A stretch of 39,277 nucleotides of DNA, taken from positions 1-39,277 of the forward strand of contig JAAUUB010000012.1 in NCBI GenBank assembly GCA_012031215.1, read 5' to 3'. Shown in pieces: positions 17,806 through 27,149 of this stretch (its first letter is position 1; each line of letters starts with the position of its first letter). The notes beneath the pieces are model-generated. The model did no database searches. It was not told the origin of the DNA and saw only the letters and a program-made list of their open reading frames with translations. This DNA comes from Microscillaceae bacterium (GTDB lineage: Bacteria > Bacteroidota > Bacteroidia > Cytophagales > Microscillaceae). Position numbers and translations under genes: made by a program.

Positions 17806-18306
17806 CTATCGTGTGGGCGAAGCCAGGATTTTCTCCCAAAACACATCGGCTCTTTTTTGCATATTGGCTTCGTCCTGGTTCCAAAGCTCGAGGGCGTTCA
17901 TGCCTTTGGCCTGATAAAAAACAAAAAGGCGATTGTTGATAATTTTAAAACACTCGACATTGGCGGCCAGCTTTTTGCCTGTTTTTCCCAGGGCGAAGGC
18001 GCACCAACCCCCGTAGGCGGGTTCGTAGCGGCTGGGGTTTTTCTTAAAACTTTCCAGATGCCGGACATTGACAAAGTGATAGGTGATTCCCTGATAAGTA
18101 TGGGCAAACTGCGGTTTTCCCTTCACAGGAGCGTCCATCTCAAAATAACTCACCGGATCGTAGCCACTCAGTGCGACTTTATCCTGTAGGCAGAAATGTT
18201 TTTGGCGCTGTTGCGTCATTTTATCTTGCCCGCGCAAAGCCGGGGCCAACAGCAGAAAGGTAGCAAAGACACAAATTTGCAGACAGGCCGTATGGATACG
18301 TTTCAT
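17806..18306 (-). CDS. Exported YHS-domain protein
   Basis: A protein of about 166 residues from MKRIHTACLQ. The signal peptide (CVFATFLLLAPALRGQ) is followed by LQDKVALSGYDPVSYF and GITYHFVNVRHLESFKKNPSRYEP and YGGWCAFALG: the YHS motif and its surroundings as found in small exported YHS proteins, many of which are tied to metal handling. The tail (AANVECFKIINNRLFVFYQ) completes the usual fold. The role is probably metal binding in the periplasm; the metal is unknown. The upstream in-frame ATG at 18327 is less likely as start because it precedes the basic n-region. Confidence 0.9.
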   Translation of the reverse strand: MKRIHTACLQICVFATFLLLAPALRGQDKMTQQRQKHFCLQDKVALSGYDPVSYFEMDAPVKGKPQFAHTYQGITYHFVNVRHLESFKKNPSRYEPAYGGWCAFALGKTGKKLAANVECFKIINNRLFVFYQAKGMNALELWNQDEANMQKRADVFWEKILASPTR

Positions 18307-18445
18307 TTTGGGGAATGGTTTGTGCAAAGTTCAATGCAATTTTACGAAAATTAGGCCAATTAAACAAAAGGCCAAGCAGGGGGGAAAGCCCCGAGAAGCC
18401 AAATCCTCGGGAGACAGTGCCCAAAGTCTTTGCCCAAGTCTCGGG

Positions 18446-18472
18446 TTGGCAATTATTTAATTTCTATTTTTG
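18446..18472 (+). promoter_or_regulatory. Candidate promoter of the Nudix gene
   Basis: TTG at 18446-18448 and TATTTTTG at 18465-18472, 16 bases apart, fit the Bacteroidota -33/-7 pattern. The start codon follows 52 bases after the -7 element. Confidence 0.5.
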
Positions 18473-18524
18473 TAATGTTTGTGCAGGAAAGAACAAGCCC
18501 TCATAACCGCAAATTTTTATCTCT

Positions 18525-19052
18525 ATGAAATATATTTTTCAATACTGCCCAGTTTGTGCTGCCGACTTGGTGCCTCAGGTGGTGCACCAGGCAGAACGAC
18601 TGGCCTGCCAGGCCGACCCGGCACACTATATCCATTATGACAATCCAAAGCCCGTGGTGGCGGCCATCGTAGAGTATGAAGGAGAGGTTCTCCTGGCGCG
18701 CAATGCCAAGTGGCCGCCCAATTGGTTTGCCTTGATTACTGGCTTCCTAGAAAAGGGTGAAAGTCCCGAGGAGGGTATTGTGCGTGAGGTAAAAGAAGAA
18801 ATCGGTCTGGAAGCCGAAGTAAAAAACCTCGTAGGGGTATATCCTTTTCCGATGCGTAATGAATTGATAATCGCCTATCACGTGGAAGCGCGGGGCCAAG
18901 TAAGGCTGGAAGATGAAATCGCGGAGGTGAAAAAAATCCCTAAAAACGAGGTCATCCCCTGGCCTTATGCCACCGGCGATGCCCTCCGCGACTGGCTCCG
19001 GCAGATAGGCGTACTGGACAATGTGGACAAAACGCTAAATTTTCGCGCCTGA
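18525..19052 (+). CDS. Nudix hydrolase with zinc-ribbon N-terminus
   Basis: A pyrophosphohydrolase of 175 residues. The Nudix box is complete: G-F-L-E-K-G-E-S-P-E-E-G-I-V then REVKEEIGL at about residues 82-104, giving the GX5EX7REUXEEXGU metal site. Before it, CPVCAADL at residue 9 and a CQAD segment near residue 29 form a probable zinc ribbon, followed by YDNPKPVVAAIVEYEGEVLLARN. That layout recalls NudC-type NADH/NAD-cap hydrolases and related ADP-sugar Nudix enzymes. The NudC SQPWPFPxS motif is replaced by VGVYPFPMR, so the substrate is uncertain. It is transcribed alone, ending 14 bases from a convergent gene. Confidence 0.92.
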   Translation: MKYIFQYCPVCAADLVPQVVHQAERLACQADPAHYIHYDNPKPVVAAIVEYEGEVLLARNAKWPPNWFALITGFLEKGESPEEGIVREVKEEIGLEAEVKNLVGVYPFPMRNELIIAYHVEARGQVRLEDEIAEVKKIPKNEVIPWPYATGDALRDWLRQIGVLDNVDKTLNFRA

Positions 19053-19066
19053 GCCAATGCCCGTGC

Positions 19067-19450
19067 CTATCGCTTGCGCCCATAACGGATAGGCCCGGCC
19101 CGGTCAAGCAATTGTGCGAATACAAGCGAATCAGGGCTGAGCTTGAGTATCAGGCTGTAAGTAAGGGGGCGGCCATATTCGCGAAACAGCCAAAGGGAAT
19201 CGCCTCGCAACTGATAGGTATAATAAAAGAGCGTATCGAGATGACTGTCTAAAACCAAGTGAAGGCTGTCTTGAAAATACAAAGTGTGGTAAAGGTCGCG
19301 TTCGCCCGATTGCCAGGTGCCTATCAAAAGCTGGGCGGCGGCAGGATGCTGCAAATAAGACGCTTCTCTTGGGCGGCAGCCCTCCAAAGCCACTATGGCG
19401 AGCCAAGCCGTAATCTTCAGGCCCGCACTGGGTATCGAATACTTAAGCAT
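19067..19450 (-). CDS. Small lipoprotein, lipocalin-like pattern, unknown function
   Basis: A protein of 127 residues with a lipobox VALEGC (Cys near residue 25). The mature part has LLIGTWQSGERD, then alternating strands (YHTLYFQDSLHLVL, YYTYQLRGDSLWLF, YSLILKLSPDSLVF), the pattern of short lipocalin-like lipoproteins of Bacteroidota. No active-site motif is visible. Its start lies inside the end of the upstream symporter gene (34-base overlap), so translation may be coupled. Confidence 0.75.
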   Translation of the reverse strand: MLKYSIPSAGLKITAWLAIVALEGCRPREASYLQHPAAAQLLIGTWQSGERDLYHTLYFQDSLHLVLDSHLDTLFYYTYQLRGDSLWLFREYGRPLTYSLILKLSPDSLVFAQLLDRAGPIRYGRKR

Positions 19451-20876
19451 AGCAAGCCCAAAAAAGTGAATAAGCCATTGACCAGCAAAATCTCAAACCC
19501 AAACTGGTAGCCCCAGAGCCATTCTTTTGAGTAGGTGTTCAATACAAAGGCTAAAACTGGTGCCAGCACACAGACCACGGGCACGGCTTTGTCCCAAACC
19601 CCCCGCCGGGTAAACATCCCAAAACTATACAGCCCCAGCAGGGGCCCGTAGGTATAGCCGGCGGCGGTAAATACCTGTCCTAATACATTGCTATTTGGGT
19701 AGGCATCGCTGATTTCTTTAAAAAGCAAAATGAGCAAAACCATGAACACCGAAAACCCAATGTGTACTCTCCGTACCAGCCGTGTTTGTTGGGAAGCCTC
19801 TCTTTTCTCAATGCCCAAAAAGTCGACACAAAAAGAAGTAGTCAGGGCGGCCAGGGCCGAATCGGCGCTAGAATACGTAGCGGCCACAATGCCGAGCAAA
19901 AACATAATCCCGGCAAAAAGCCCAAAATGCTCAAATGCCAGCAAAGGATACAGCGCATCGGTTTTGGCGGGCAGGGCAATGCCTTTGGCCTCGGCAAAGA
20001 GATAGAGCAAAGCGCCCAGGGTGAGAAAAGCCAGATTGACCAACACCAGCACCAGGCTAAACCAAAACATGTTTTTTGGGCATCGGCCAGGGAGCGGCAG
20101 GTCAAGTTTTTTTGCATCATATCCTGGTCAAGGCCAGTCATCACAATGGCAATAAAAGCCCCGGCCAAAAACTGCTTCCAGAAATAAGTGGGCGCTTTGA
20201 TGTCCCAAACCAAGACCTGGGTATAGCCACTTTCTTGCAGGTTTTGCCAAAGCTGGCCCCAGGCCCAGCCCAGTTCTTCCCGAATAAGAAACAAACTGCT
20301 CACTACGGCTAAAAGCATAAAAGCCGTTTGAAAGGTATCCGTCCAAACGATGGTTTTGATGCCGCCCTGGCGGGTATAAACCCAGATGAGCGCAATGCTC
20401 AATACTGCCGTGAGCCAAAAAGGAATGCCTATTCCGGCAAAGCCGACCTGCAAAGCCATGGCCGTCAGAAAAAGCCGAAAAGCCGAGCCGATGCTTCGAG
20501 AAAGCAAAAAGAAAAAAGCCCCCGTTTTATAAGACCAAAAACCAAAGCGAAGCTCCAGGTAAGTATAAATAGAAGTCAGTTGTAGTTTATAATAAAGTGG
20601 AAGCAACAACAAGGCAATCACGGCATAGCCCACCAAATAGCCCAGCACCATCTGAAAATACGCAAACTGCGTGTGGAGCACCGCCCCCGGCACAGACACA
20701 AAAGTTACGCCGGAAAGCGAGGCCCCAATCATTCCAAAAGCCACCAGATACCAGGGCGATTGCCGATTGGCGAGAAAGAAAGTCTGTACGTTGGCCCCCC
20801 GGCTCGTTTGCCGGGCAATCCATAATAAAATTCCAAAATAGAGCGCAATCACGCCCAATACCAGTCCTGGACTCAT
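19417..20876 (-). CDS. Sodium:solute symporter (SSS family), one frameshift
   Basis: An inner-membrane carrier of about 486 residues. The start MSPGLVLGVIALYFGIL (20876) begins helix 1; the open frame to 20966 is an unlikely leader. SSS features are visible: FFLANRQSPWYLVAFGMIGAS and SGVTFVSVPG, the sodium-site region; the long WTDTFQTAFMLLAVV helix; and GLDQDMMQKNLTCRSLADAQK. The break is at 20072-20077 (T6 on the plus strand; a seventh gives DAQKNMFWFSLVL). The rest holds GIVAATYSSADSALAALTTSF, the conserved segment with sodium-coordinating Ser/Thr, and helices to the end. The solute cannot be predicted. The closest relatives by pattern are Bacteroidota symporters of unknown substrate. Confidence 0.9.
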
Positions 20877-20995
20877 TCTTTTTTGGGGGATAAGGCCGGG
20901 CAACTTTGAGGAAATTTTGGTTTTATGCCAACCAAAAGCCCTTTTGCCCAGTTGTAAATCCGGCATTTATGCCTGCAAAACTCCATTTTTTTTTC

Positions 20996-21003
20996 TAAAT
21001 TTG
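20996..21003 (+). promoter_or_regulatory. Candidate -7 element of the clpS-recR run
   Basis: TAAATTTG matches TAnnTTTG 24 bases before the clpS start codon. No good -33 TTTG is seen; a T8 run occupies the spacer. Confidence 0.4.
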
Positions 21004-21027
21004 CTAAACGTTTAATTTGACCCAAGT

Positions 21028-21303
21028 ATGACCCAGGTAAAAGAACTCACCTTATTGGATGAAGAAGTAGTAACTGTGGAAGAACACAAGCTTATTGTCT
21101 TCAATGATGATGTCAATACCTTTGACCACGTCATCCAAACGTTGATTGAGGTGTGTGGCCATACGCCCGAGCAAGCCGAGCAGTGCACCTTGATTATTCA
21201 TTACAAAGGCAAGTGCGTGGTCAAAGATGGTTCATTTGAGGAGCTAAAGCCAATGCGCGATGCCATTTGCGACCGGGGCATCTCCGCCGAAATTGCTTGT
21301 TGA
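21028..21303 (+). CDS. clpS: ClpS, ATP-dependent Clp protease adaptor
   Basis: Recognises N-degrons (N-terminal Leu, Phe, Tyr, Trp) and hands the substrate to ClpA/ClpC-ClpP in the cytoplasm. At 91 residues it is of normal length. NDDVNTFDHVIQTL (residues 27-40) contains the conserved Asn-Asp pair lining the amino-acid pocket. EQCTLIIHYKGKCVVKDG is the second conserved block. The flexible N-terminus LTLLDEEVVTVEE is acidic, as usual. recR follows 66 bases downstream on the same strand. Confidence 0.96.
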   Translation: MTQVKELTLLDEEVVTVEEHKLIVFNDDVNTFDHVIQTLIEVCGHTPEQAEQCTLIIHYKGKCVVKDGSFEELKPMRDAICDRGISAEIAC

Positions 21304-21369
21304 CATTTGCCACCCCGCAGTTTTACAGCACGCCATTTTTTTGTCAATTTTTTTGCTTTCAAAATTGTT

Positions 21370-21975
21370 ATGCAGGTCTTTGCCTCCAAACTCATAGAAA
21401 ATGCGGTACAAGAAATCGCCAAACTGCCCGGAATAGGCAGCAAAACGGCCTTGCGTTTGGTCTTGCACCTGCTCAAACAAAACGAAACTACTACCCTGGC
21501 CCTTACAGAGGCTTTGCGTCGGCTTCGGCAAGATATTCAATATTGTCGGCATTGTCATTTCATTGCCGACGCGCCGGAATGCAGCATTTGCCTGGCCCGG
21601 CATCGCGACCGCAGCCTGGTTTGTGTGGTAGAAAGCCCCCAAGATGTCATGGCAGTGGAAAATACGGCCCAATACCAGGGCCTCTACCACGTATTGGGAG
21701 GGGTTATTTCGCCTATGGCCGGCGTATCGCCCAGCGACCTCAAAATAGATACCCTTGTAGAAAGGGTGCAAAAAAGCGAATGTAAGGAGGTGATTTTTGC
21801 CCTCAGCCCCACGATGGAAGGCGATACCACTACTTTTTATATCACTAAGAAGCTACGCGATTTTCCCCTTAAAATCAGCACCATTGCCCGGGGTGTTCCC
21901 ATAGGGAGCGAATTGGAATATGCCGATGAGATTACCCTGGGCCGCAGCATCCTCACGCGCACGAGTTATGAATAA
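21370..21975 (+). CDS. recR: Recombination protein RecR
   Basis: RecR forms a ring clamp that, with RecO, loads RecA at single-strand gaps. The start MQVFASKLIENAV (21370) gives 201 residues, the usual length; the frame is open to 21307 but that leader is not conserved. Visible domains are the helix-hairpin-helix LPGIGSKTALRL near residue 20, the four-cysteine zinc site CRHC...CSIC (about 58-74), and the Toprim domain starting VCVVESPQDVMAVE with VLGGVISPMAGV. RecF is encoded at 26037. Gene order clpS-recR suggests a shared transcript. Confidence 0.97.
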   Translation: MQVFASKLIENAVQEIAKLPGIGSKTALRLVLHLLKQNETTTLALTEALRRLRQDIQYCRHCHFIADAPECSICLARHRDRSLVCVVESPQDVMAVENTAQYQGLYHVLGGVISPMAGVSPSDLKIDTLVERVQKSECKEVIFALSPTMEGDTTTFYITKKLRDFPLKISTIARGVPIGSELEYADEITLGRSILTRTSYE

Positions 21976-22097
21976 ATTTTCAGATTTTGTGCAAAAAATC
22001 CTCGAAAAAATTCAGCTATAGGCTTGTTATTCCGAATAAAATTTTGCTTTTTTGCCCCTTCAAAGCTTAAACTTATCTACATCAAAATTTTTTTTGG

Positions 22098-22568
22098 ATG
22101 AAAGGGATAAAAATTGATAACACGGACCGCAAAATATTGCAAATTTTGCAAAGCAATGCAAAAATCACCAATGCACAGCTTTCCAAAGAAATCGGGCTTT
22201 CACCTGCCCCTACCCTCGAGCGGGTCAAAAAGCTGGAAAACCTGGGAATCATACGAAGCTACCATGCCACCTTGGACAGCGACAAGGTAGGCCTGGGCGT
22301 GATGACTTTTGTGCAGGTGTTTTTGGCCAGCCACAAAAAATCAGTGCTGGATGCCTTTATGGAAAAAATCAACAAGATTGACAATGTGGTGGAGTGCCAC
22401 CACGTAACTGGGTCTTGCGATTTTATCATCAAGGTCATTTCAGAAGACATTCAATCTTATCAAAAACTGATGTTAGAAGAAATCAGTGAGATCGAAGAAA
22501 TCAGCAATATGCAATCGCTGGTGATTCTTTCTACCTTCAAAGACAATAAGGTATTGCCTATTCCCTAA
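22098..22568 (+). CDS. Lrp/AsnC-family transcriptional regulator
   Basis: A DNA-binding regulator of 156 residues. The N-terminal winged helix is DNTDRKILQILQSNAKIT followed by NAQLSKEIGLSPAPTLERV and a recognition helix; the C-terminal RAM domain (GVMTFVQVFLASHKK, VECHHVTGSCDFIIKVI) binds an amino acid or similar effector. Length and pattern fit Lrp/AsnC members of Bacteroidota. Targets are unknown; in this family they are often the regulator itself and amino acid genes. The gene has its own terminator. Confidence 0.95.
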   Translation: MKGIKIDNTDRKILQILQSNAKITNAQLSKEIGLSPAPTLERVKKLENLGIIRSYHATLDSDKVGLGVMTFVQVFLASHKKSVLDAFMEKINKIDNVVECHHVTGSCDFIIKVISEDIQSYQKLMLEEISEIEEISNMQSLVILSTFKDNKVLPIP

Positions 22569-22583
22569 ATCGGGATTTACTGG

Positions 22584-22628
22584 GAAAGCTATTTGGCCTG
22601 AAAAAGCCAGGTAGTTTTCTTTTATTTT
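22584..22628 (+). terminator. Rho-independent terminator after the Lrp gene
   Basis: GAAAGCTATTTGGC (22584-22597) pairs with GCCAGGTAGTTTTC (22606-22619), using three G-T pairs, with an 8-base loop and a T-rich tail (TTTTATTTTC). Confidence 0.75.
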
Positions 22629-23425
22629 CAAGGAGGGCTTAGTAGTTTTTCAAAAGCCGATTTTCCGCCTTTAAACACATTCAAATCCACCTTGCCCGCA
22701 ATGCCATTGACCAGTCCTTGGTCGCTGTATTGCCAAAAGAGCCACGATGCCGCAGGCTGGGGAGGCCTTGTTCCGTAGCGGGCAATCCAAAAAACATAGC
22801 CCGGAAAATGCCCGGCCAGGTATTTTTGGTAGAAATGCTGATTGGAGTAAATAATAGCCCGGCAACCATAATAATTTTCTATTTCGCGCAACCACCTCTT
22901 GAGGCCCAGGCGCAGATTGGCCGGCGAAAACTTACCTGTCCGCTCAATGTCTAGCACGGGCGGCAAATCACCCGCCTCAAGTGCCACCGCCTGAATAAAA
23001 TTAGCCGCCTGGCGGCGAGAGTTGACATTGGGGTCATAAAAGTGATAGGCACCCCGCCGTAGGCCCTGGCTCCGGGCCATCTGCCAGTTATAAAGAAAAA
23101 AGCGGTCGCGCAGTGAATCTCCCTCCGTAGCTTTGATAAATACAAAAGTGAGGCTATCGGCACCCAGGCGCATCTTTCTTACTTCGGCCCAATCTATTTC
23201 GCCCTGATAGCGCGATACATCAATGCCCAAAATCTTAAAATTTCCCGGAACTGGTACTCCGAAATCACTTCGCTCCCGGGTGCGGGCATCCGAATTTTTG
23301 CCCCACCAGACCGCACTCAGGCTGGGGGATAATAGCCATAAAGCTCCCGCCAGGCCCACCAGTCCGAAAGTAAAGCCAAAGGCCCAGGGATTTACTTTAT
23401 TTTTGCTTGCTTTGCCCAATTTCAA
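22628..23425 (-). CDS. GH25-family lysozyme (muramidase) with N-terminal membrane anchor
   Basis: Cleaves beta-1,4 bonds of peptidoglycan. One helix (GFTFGLVGLAGALWLL, residues 17-32) anchors or exports it. The GH25 barrel covers about residues 65-260: GIDVSRYQGEIDW with the catalytic-site Asp, FVFIKATEG, AYHFYDP, PVLDIER with the conserved Asp-x-Glu, and FWQYSDQG...VDLNVF. All key acids are present, so activity is likely. At 265 residues it has a single catalytic domain without cell-wall-binding repeats. A role in cell-wall turnover or attack on other bacteria cannot be separated from sequence alone. Confidence 0.94.
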   Translation of the reverse strand: MKLGKASKNKVNPWAFGFTFGLVGLAGALWLLSPSLSAVWWGKNSDARTRERSDFGVPVPGNFKILGIDVSRYQGEIDWAEVRKMRLGADSLTFVFIKATEGDSLRDRFFLYNWQMARSQGLRRGAYHFYDPNVNSRRQAANFIQAVALEAGDLPPVLDIERTGKFSPANLRLGLKRWLREIENYYGCRAIIYSNQHFYQKYLAGHFPGYVFWIARYGTRPPQPAASWLFWQYSDQGLVNGIAGKVDLNVFKGGKSAFEKLLSPP

Positions 23426-23476
23426 ATAAGGGTTGGGAGGGAAAGCACAAGGGAGCTTTACCCGGATTTGTGAATT

Positions 23477-23502
23477 TTTGGCCTAATTTGCACATAAATT
23501 TG
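23477..23502 (+). promoter_or_regulatory. Candidate promoter of the symporter gene at 23511
   Basis: TAAATTTG at 23495-23502 matches the -7 consensus, only 8 bases before the ATG, with TTTG at 23477-23480 upstream. Spacing is shorter than usual. If used, the mRNA would be nearly leaderless. Confidence 0.3.
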
Positions 23503-23510
23503 AGAACAAT

Positions 23511-25179
23511 ATGCACCTGGTTGCCCTTGATTTGATTGTTTTGATTGCCTTTGTCCTTCTTTTTTTGATAGTGGGGCTTTATTACACCCGGCAGGCGGGC
23601 CAGGATACGGCCAGCTTTTTTTTGGGGGGGGCGCAACCTGCCCTGGTGGATAGCAGGGACCTCTATGGTGGCCACTACCTTTGCCGCCGATACCCCCTTG
23701 CTGGTAACCGAATTGGTCGCCAACTACGGAGTTAGCGGCAATTGGCTCTGGTGGAATGGCCTGATTGGGGGAATGATTACCACCTTTTTCTTTGCCCGTC
23801 TTTGGCGGCGGGCCAATATTCTCACGGATGTTGCCTTGATTGAATTGCGCTATGGCACTGGCCCGGCAGCCCGTTTTTTACGAGGGTTTAAGGCTGTTTA
23901 TCTAGGCGTTTTGCTCAATTCGGTCATCATCGCCTGGGTCAATATAGCCCTGGGAAAGTTATTGATGGGCTTTTTTGAGGTGCCTCCACAGCATTTAGGG
24001 TGGTATTACCTGCTGGCGATGCTTTTGGTAGGGGTGTATAGCGGGCTTTCGGGCTTGCTGGGGGTGGCGATGACCGATTTTGTGCAGTTTATCACGGCGA
24101 TGCTGGGCACGGTTGTTCTGGCGTTTTTGGTAGTAAATTCAGAAAAAATTGGCGGACTGGCGGGCCTCAAAGCAGCCTTGCCAGCGCAAACGTTTCAATT
24201 TTGGCCCCAGATAGATTTTTCGGGAGAGGGCTTGTTACAAACCTCACAGGTCTTGGTCATCAGCGGGGCCACTTTTTTATCTTACATAGGATTTCAGTGG
24301 TGGGCCAGTTGGTATCCGGGGGCCGAGCCAGGCGGGGGGGGCTATGTGGCCCAAAGAATGATGAGTACCCCCCGCGAGAAAGATGCCCTGAAAGCGACCT
24401 TACTTTTTCAGGTGATGCACTACGCGGTGCGCCCTTTGCCTTGGATTTTGGTAGGACTGGCCTCGGTGGTCTTGTATCCTGAATTGCCCGAAAAGGAAAA
24501 GGGCCTGGGCTATGTGTTTGCGATGCGCGATTTTTTGCCGGATGGCTGGCGGGGCTTGTTGCTGGCGGCTTTTTTGGCGGCCTATATGAGCACCATTTCT
24601 ACCCAGCTCAACTGGGGCAGCAGCTATCTAATCCACGATTTGTATCAGCGCTTTGTGCATCCTCAGGCTTCGGAGCGGCAGTTGGTCCTTTTTTCAAGGC
24701 TCAGTACGCTGGTGCTGATTGTTTGCGCCTGGGGGGTTACTACCCAGATGCAAACCCTGGAAGGTGCTTTTCGCTTTATGGTCAATGCGGGGGCCGGCCT
24801 GGGGGCCGTGTTGATGCTGCGCTGGTATTGGTGGCGCATCAATGCCTGGAGTGAGCTGAGTGCTACTTTTGCCCCCTTGATAGCCTATTCGGTGGCCCTT
24901 TTTGCCTGGAAATGGGATGATACCAGTGCTTTTTTTCTGAGTATTGGTTTTACGACGCTTGTCTGGCTTTTGATTACTTTTTTGACCCGTCCGGTCCCAA
25001 TGGCACAATTGCGTATTTTTTGCCAGCAGGTAGCACCTACAGGCTTTTGGCATCCTGTGTGGCGGGATTTGGGCCAAGCCCCCCCGGTCGCACAAACAGG
25101 CGGTCTTTTGGGGGCCAGTCTTGGGGCTTTGCTGATGGCCTTTGGCGCTTTGTTTACCGCCGGTGCTCTCCTGTTTTAG
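23511..25179 (+). CDS. Sodium:solute symporter (SSS family), second copy type, one frameshift
   Basis: A carrier of about 555 residues, unlike the one at 19417 in detail. The first part (LIVLIAFVLLFLIVGLYYTRQAG) has helix 1; the frame breaks at 23624-23631 (G8; seven G restore SFFLGGRNLPWWIAGTS). The rest starts MVATTFAADTPLLVTELVANYG and continues with helices and GAAFLAAYMSTISTQLNWGSSY-type sequence (at about 24570-24625), the conserved Ser/Thr/Asn sodium-site helix. It ends in helices near LMAFGALFTAGALLF. Tryptophan pairs and the length resemble SSS members found beside glycoside-hydrolase or sugar genes, but none is here, so the solute is unknown. Confidence 0.9.
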
Positions 25180-25277
25180 AATGGGCTTGGGCGGGGATTT
25201 ACGGTTTGCTTTTTTGACAGGTTTGTTTATCTTGGGTTACTTTGTTCGTCAAAAAGCTCTTTTTTAAACTTGACAAG

Positions 25278-26056
25278 ATGCAACAAGAAAGCCCTTCTTC
25301 TGTCTCCTCTTTTCCTCCGTCAGGGGTGCAAATGCCGACAAAGCTTTATTTATCCAGTCTTTTAGGGCTGTATTTTTTGCTGGGCCTCCTCAATTTGGCC
25401 GGGCAGGCTTGGGACCTGCCTGTACTCTCTTTTGGTCTAAACCTTTTTTGATGCCTGTTCTGGGGCTTTATTTTTGGCTGGGGATGGCTCCGCCCCGGCC
25501 CAGGTGGTCTTTTTGGGTTTTATTGGCTTTATTTTTTAGCACCGGGGGGGATGTAAGCCTGCTTTTTGCCCATCAGTCCGATTTGTTTTTTATGCTGGGG
25601 CTAGGCAGTTTTTTGCTGGGGCATCTGGCATATTTGGGGGCTTATTCGGGGGCCGTGCAAGATTTGGGCAAAAGTCCCCTGCTGCGGCGCAAACCACACG
25701 CCATTACCCCTTTTCTGATTTTTTCTATGGGTCTTTATGCCTGGCTTTGGCCGCATTTGGGCGATATGCAGTGGCCCGTATTTGCTTACACGGGCGTGAT
25801 TATTATCATGGCATTGCTGGCCCTCAACCGATGGGGGCGCACAGGTTTTCCTAGCTTTTATCTTTGCTTTGGGGGGGCATTGCTTTTCCTGATTTCGGAT
25901 TCGCTTATTGCCTTAGACCGTTTTGCAGGCATTATTCCCCGGGGCGGATTTTTCGTGATGTTTACCTACATTTTGGCCCAGTTTGGCATTGTGCAGGGAC
26001 TTTTGGTACATACTTACCTTCAAAACAGCCAGGAGGGTGTATTTAGAACAAATTGA
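25278..26056 (+). CDS. YhhN/TMEM86-family membrane protein (lysoplasmalogenase-like), one frameshift
   Basis: A multi-pass protein of about 259 residues from the ATG at 25278 (MPTKLYLSSL at 25332 is an alternative start). The frame breaks at 25439-25441, where a fourth A restores LSFGLKPFLMPVLGLYF, the conserved start of the family with its KP. Later blocks FFSTGGDVSLLF, FMLGLGSFLLGHLAYLGAY and SDSLIALDRF carry the family's conserved Asp and His residues in and near membrane helices. Characterised relatives (TMEM86B, and bacterial YhhN-type proteins) hydrolyse the vinyl-ether bond of lysoplasmalogens; the substrate here is inferred. It overlaps the recF start by 20 bases. Confidence 0.85.
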
Positions 26057-27149
26057 ACTACAAAATTTCAAGAATTATGCTTCGCTCTCCTTGCACTTTA
26101 CGCCGGGTATTCAGGCCCTGGTAGGCGAAAATGGCAGCGGAAAAACCAACCTGCTCGATGCCATTCATTATCTTTCCCTGACAAAGAGCGCCTTTAACCC
26201 CATTGACCAGCAAAATATTCGCCACCATGAAGGATACTTTACAATTAAGGGTGTTTTTAAGCGAGAAAACTCCCCGGAAACGGTGTTTTGCGGCTATGAG
26301 AAAGCCCGGAAAAAAATCATCCGCCACAATGAGCTAACTTATGAAAAGGTAAGCCAGCACATTGGCCGTTTTCCGGTCGTGATGATTGCCCCCCAAGACC
26401 AAGACCTTATCCTGGAAGGCAGCGAAGCCCGGCGGCGCTTTTTTGACAGTGTCATTGCGCAAATAGATGCCGAATATTTGCAAAATTTGCTGCATTATCA
26501 ATATTATCTTCAGCAACGCAACGCCCTCCTCAAAACTTATTATGAACAAAGGCAATGGGATGAGGACCTTTGCCAAACGTATGATGCCGGGATGCTGCAT
26601 TTTGGGCAGAAGATTTATGCTCGAAGACAGCACTTTTTGCAGGATTTTCAGCCCTTTTTTCAGTCTCAATATCAGCAACTGGCCGGGCAGAAAGAGAGCC
26701 CCCAGCTTTCTTATCATTCAGATTTTGGCCAGACCGACATCGCCCAGGCTTTTATAAAAGCCCGCGAAGCAGACCAGCGCCTGCAAAGAACAACCGTAGG
26801 CATTCATCGCGATGATTTTATCTTTCAGTTGGAAAGCTACCCGCTCAAAAAATTTGGCTCCCAAGGGCAACAAAAGTCTTACCTCCTGGCCCTGAAGCTG
26901 GCCCAGTTTGCCATTGTGAGGCAAGAACTCGCCCTCAAACCTATCCTTTTATTGGATGATATTTTTGACAAGCTGGATGATGCCCGGATGCAAGCCCTCG
27001 TGGAAATGGTGAGCCAGCAAACTTTTGGACAAATATTCCTGACCGATGCCCGACCCGAACGTAGCCTAAGTGTGCTGGCGGCACTTAATACGGAAAAGCA
27101 AATGTTTTTTATCCAACAGGGTAAACTCAATAAAACACAAATTTTTTAA
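26037..27149 (+). CDS. recF: DNA replication and repair protein RecF, GTG start
   Basis: An SMC-like ATPase that, with RecR and RecO, guides RecA to gapped DNA. The most plausible start is GTG 26037 (MYLEQIELQNFKNY when read as Met), giving about 370 residues, the normal length; the frame continues upstream without a family match. Walker A is GENGSGKTNLLDAI near residue 30. The ABC-type signature is SQGQQKSYLLALK near residue 279, and Walker B is PILLLDDIFDKLD near residue 303. The overlap with the preceding YhhN-like gene suggests translational coupling. dnaA and dnaN, common neighbours elsewhere, are not in the window. Confidence 0.95.
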   Translation: MYLEQIELQNFKNYASLSLHFTPGIQALVGENGSGKTNLLDAIHYLSLTKSAFNPIDQQNIRHHEGYFTIKGVFKRENSPETVFCGYEKARKKIIRHNELTYEKVSQHIGRFPVVMIAPQDQDLILEGSEARRRFFDSVIAQIDAEYLQNLLHYQYYLQQRNALLKTYYEQRQWDEDLCQTYDAGMLHFGQKIYARRQHFLQDFQPFFQSQYQQLAGQKESPQLSYHSDFGQTDIAQAFIKAREADQRLQRTTVGIHRDDFIFQLESYPLKKFGSQGQQKSYLLALKLAQFAIVRQELALKPILLLDDIFDKLDDARMQALVEMVSQQTFGQIFLTDARPERSLSVLAALNTEKQMFFIQQGKLNKTQIF

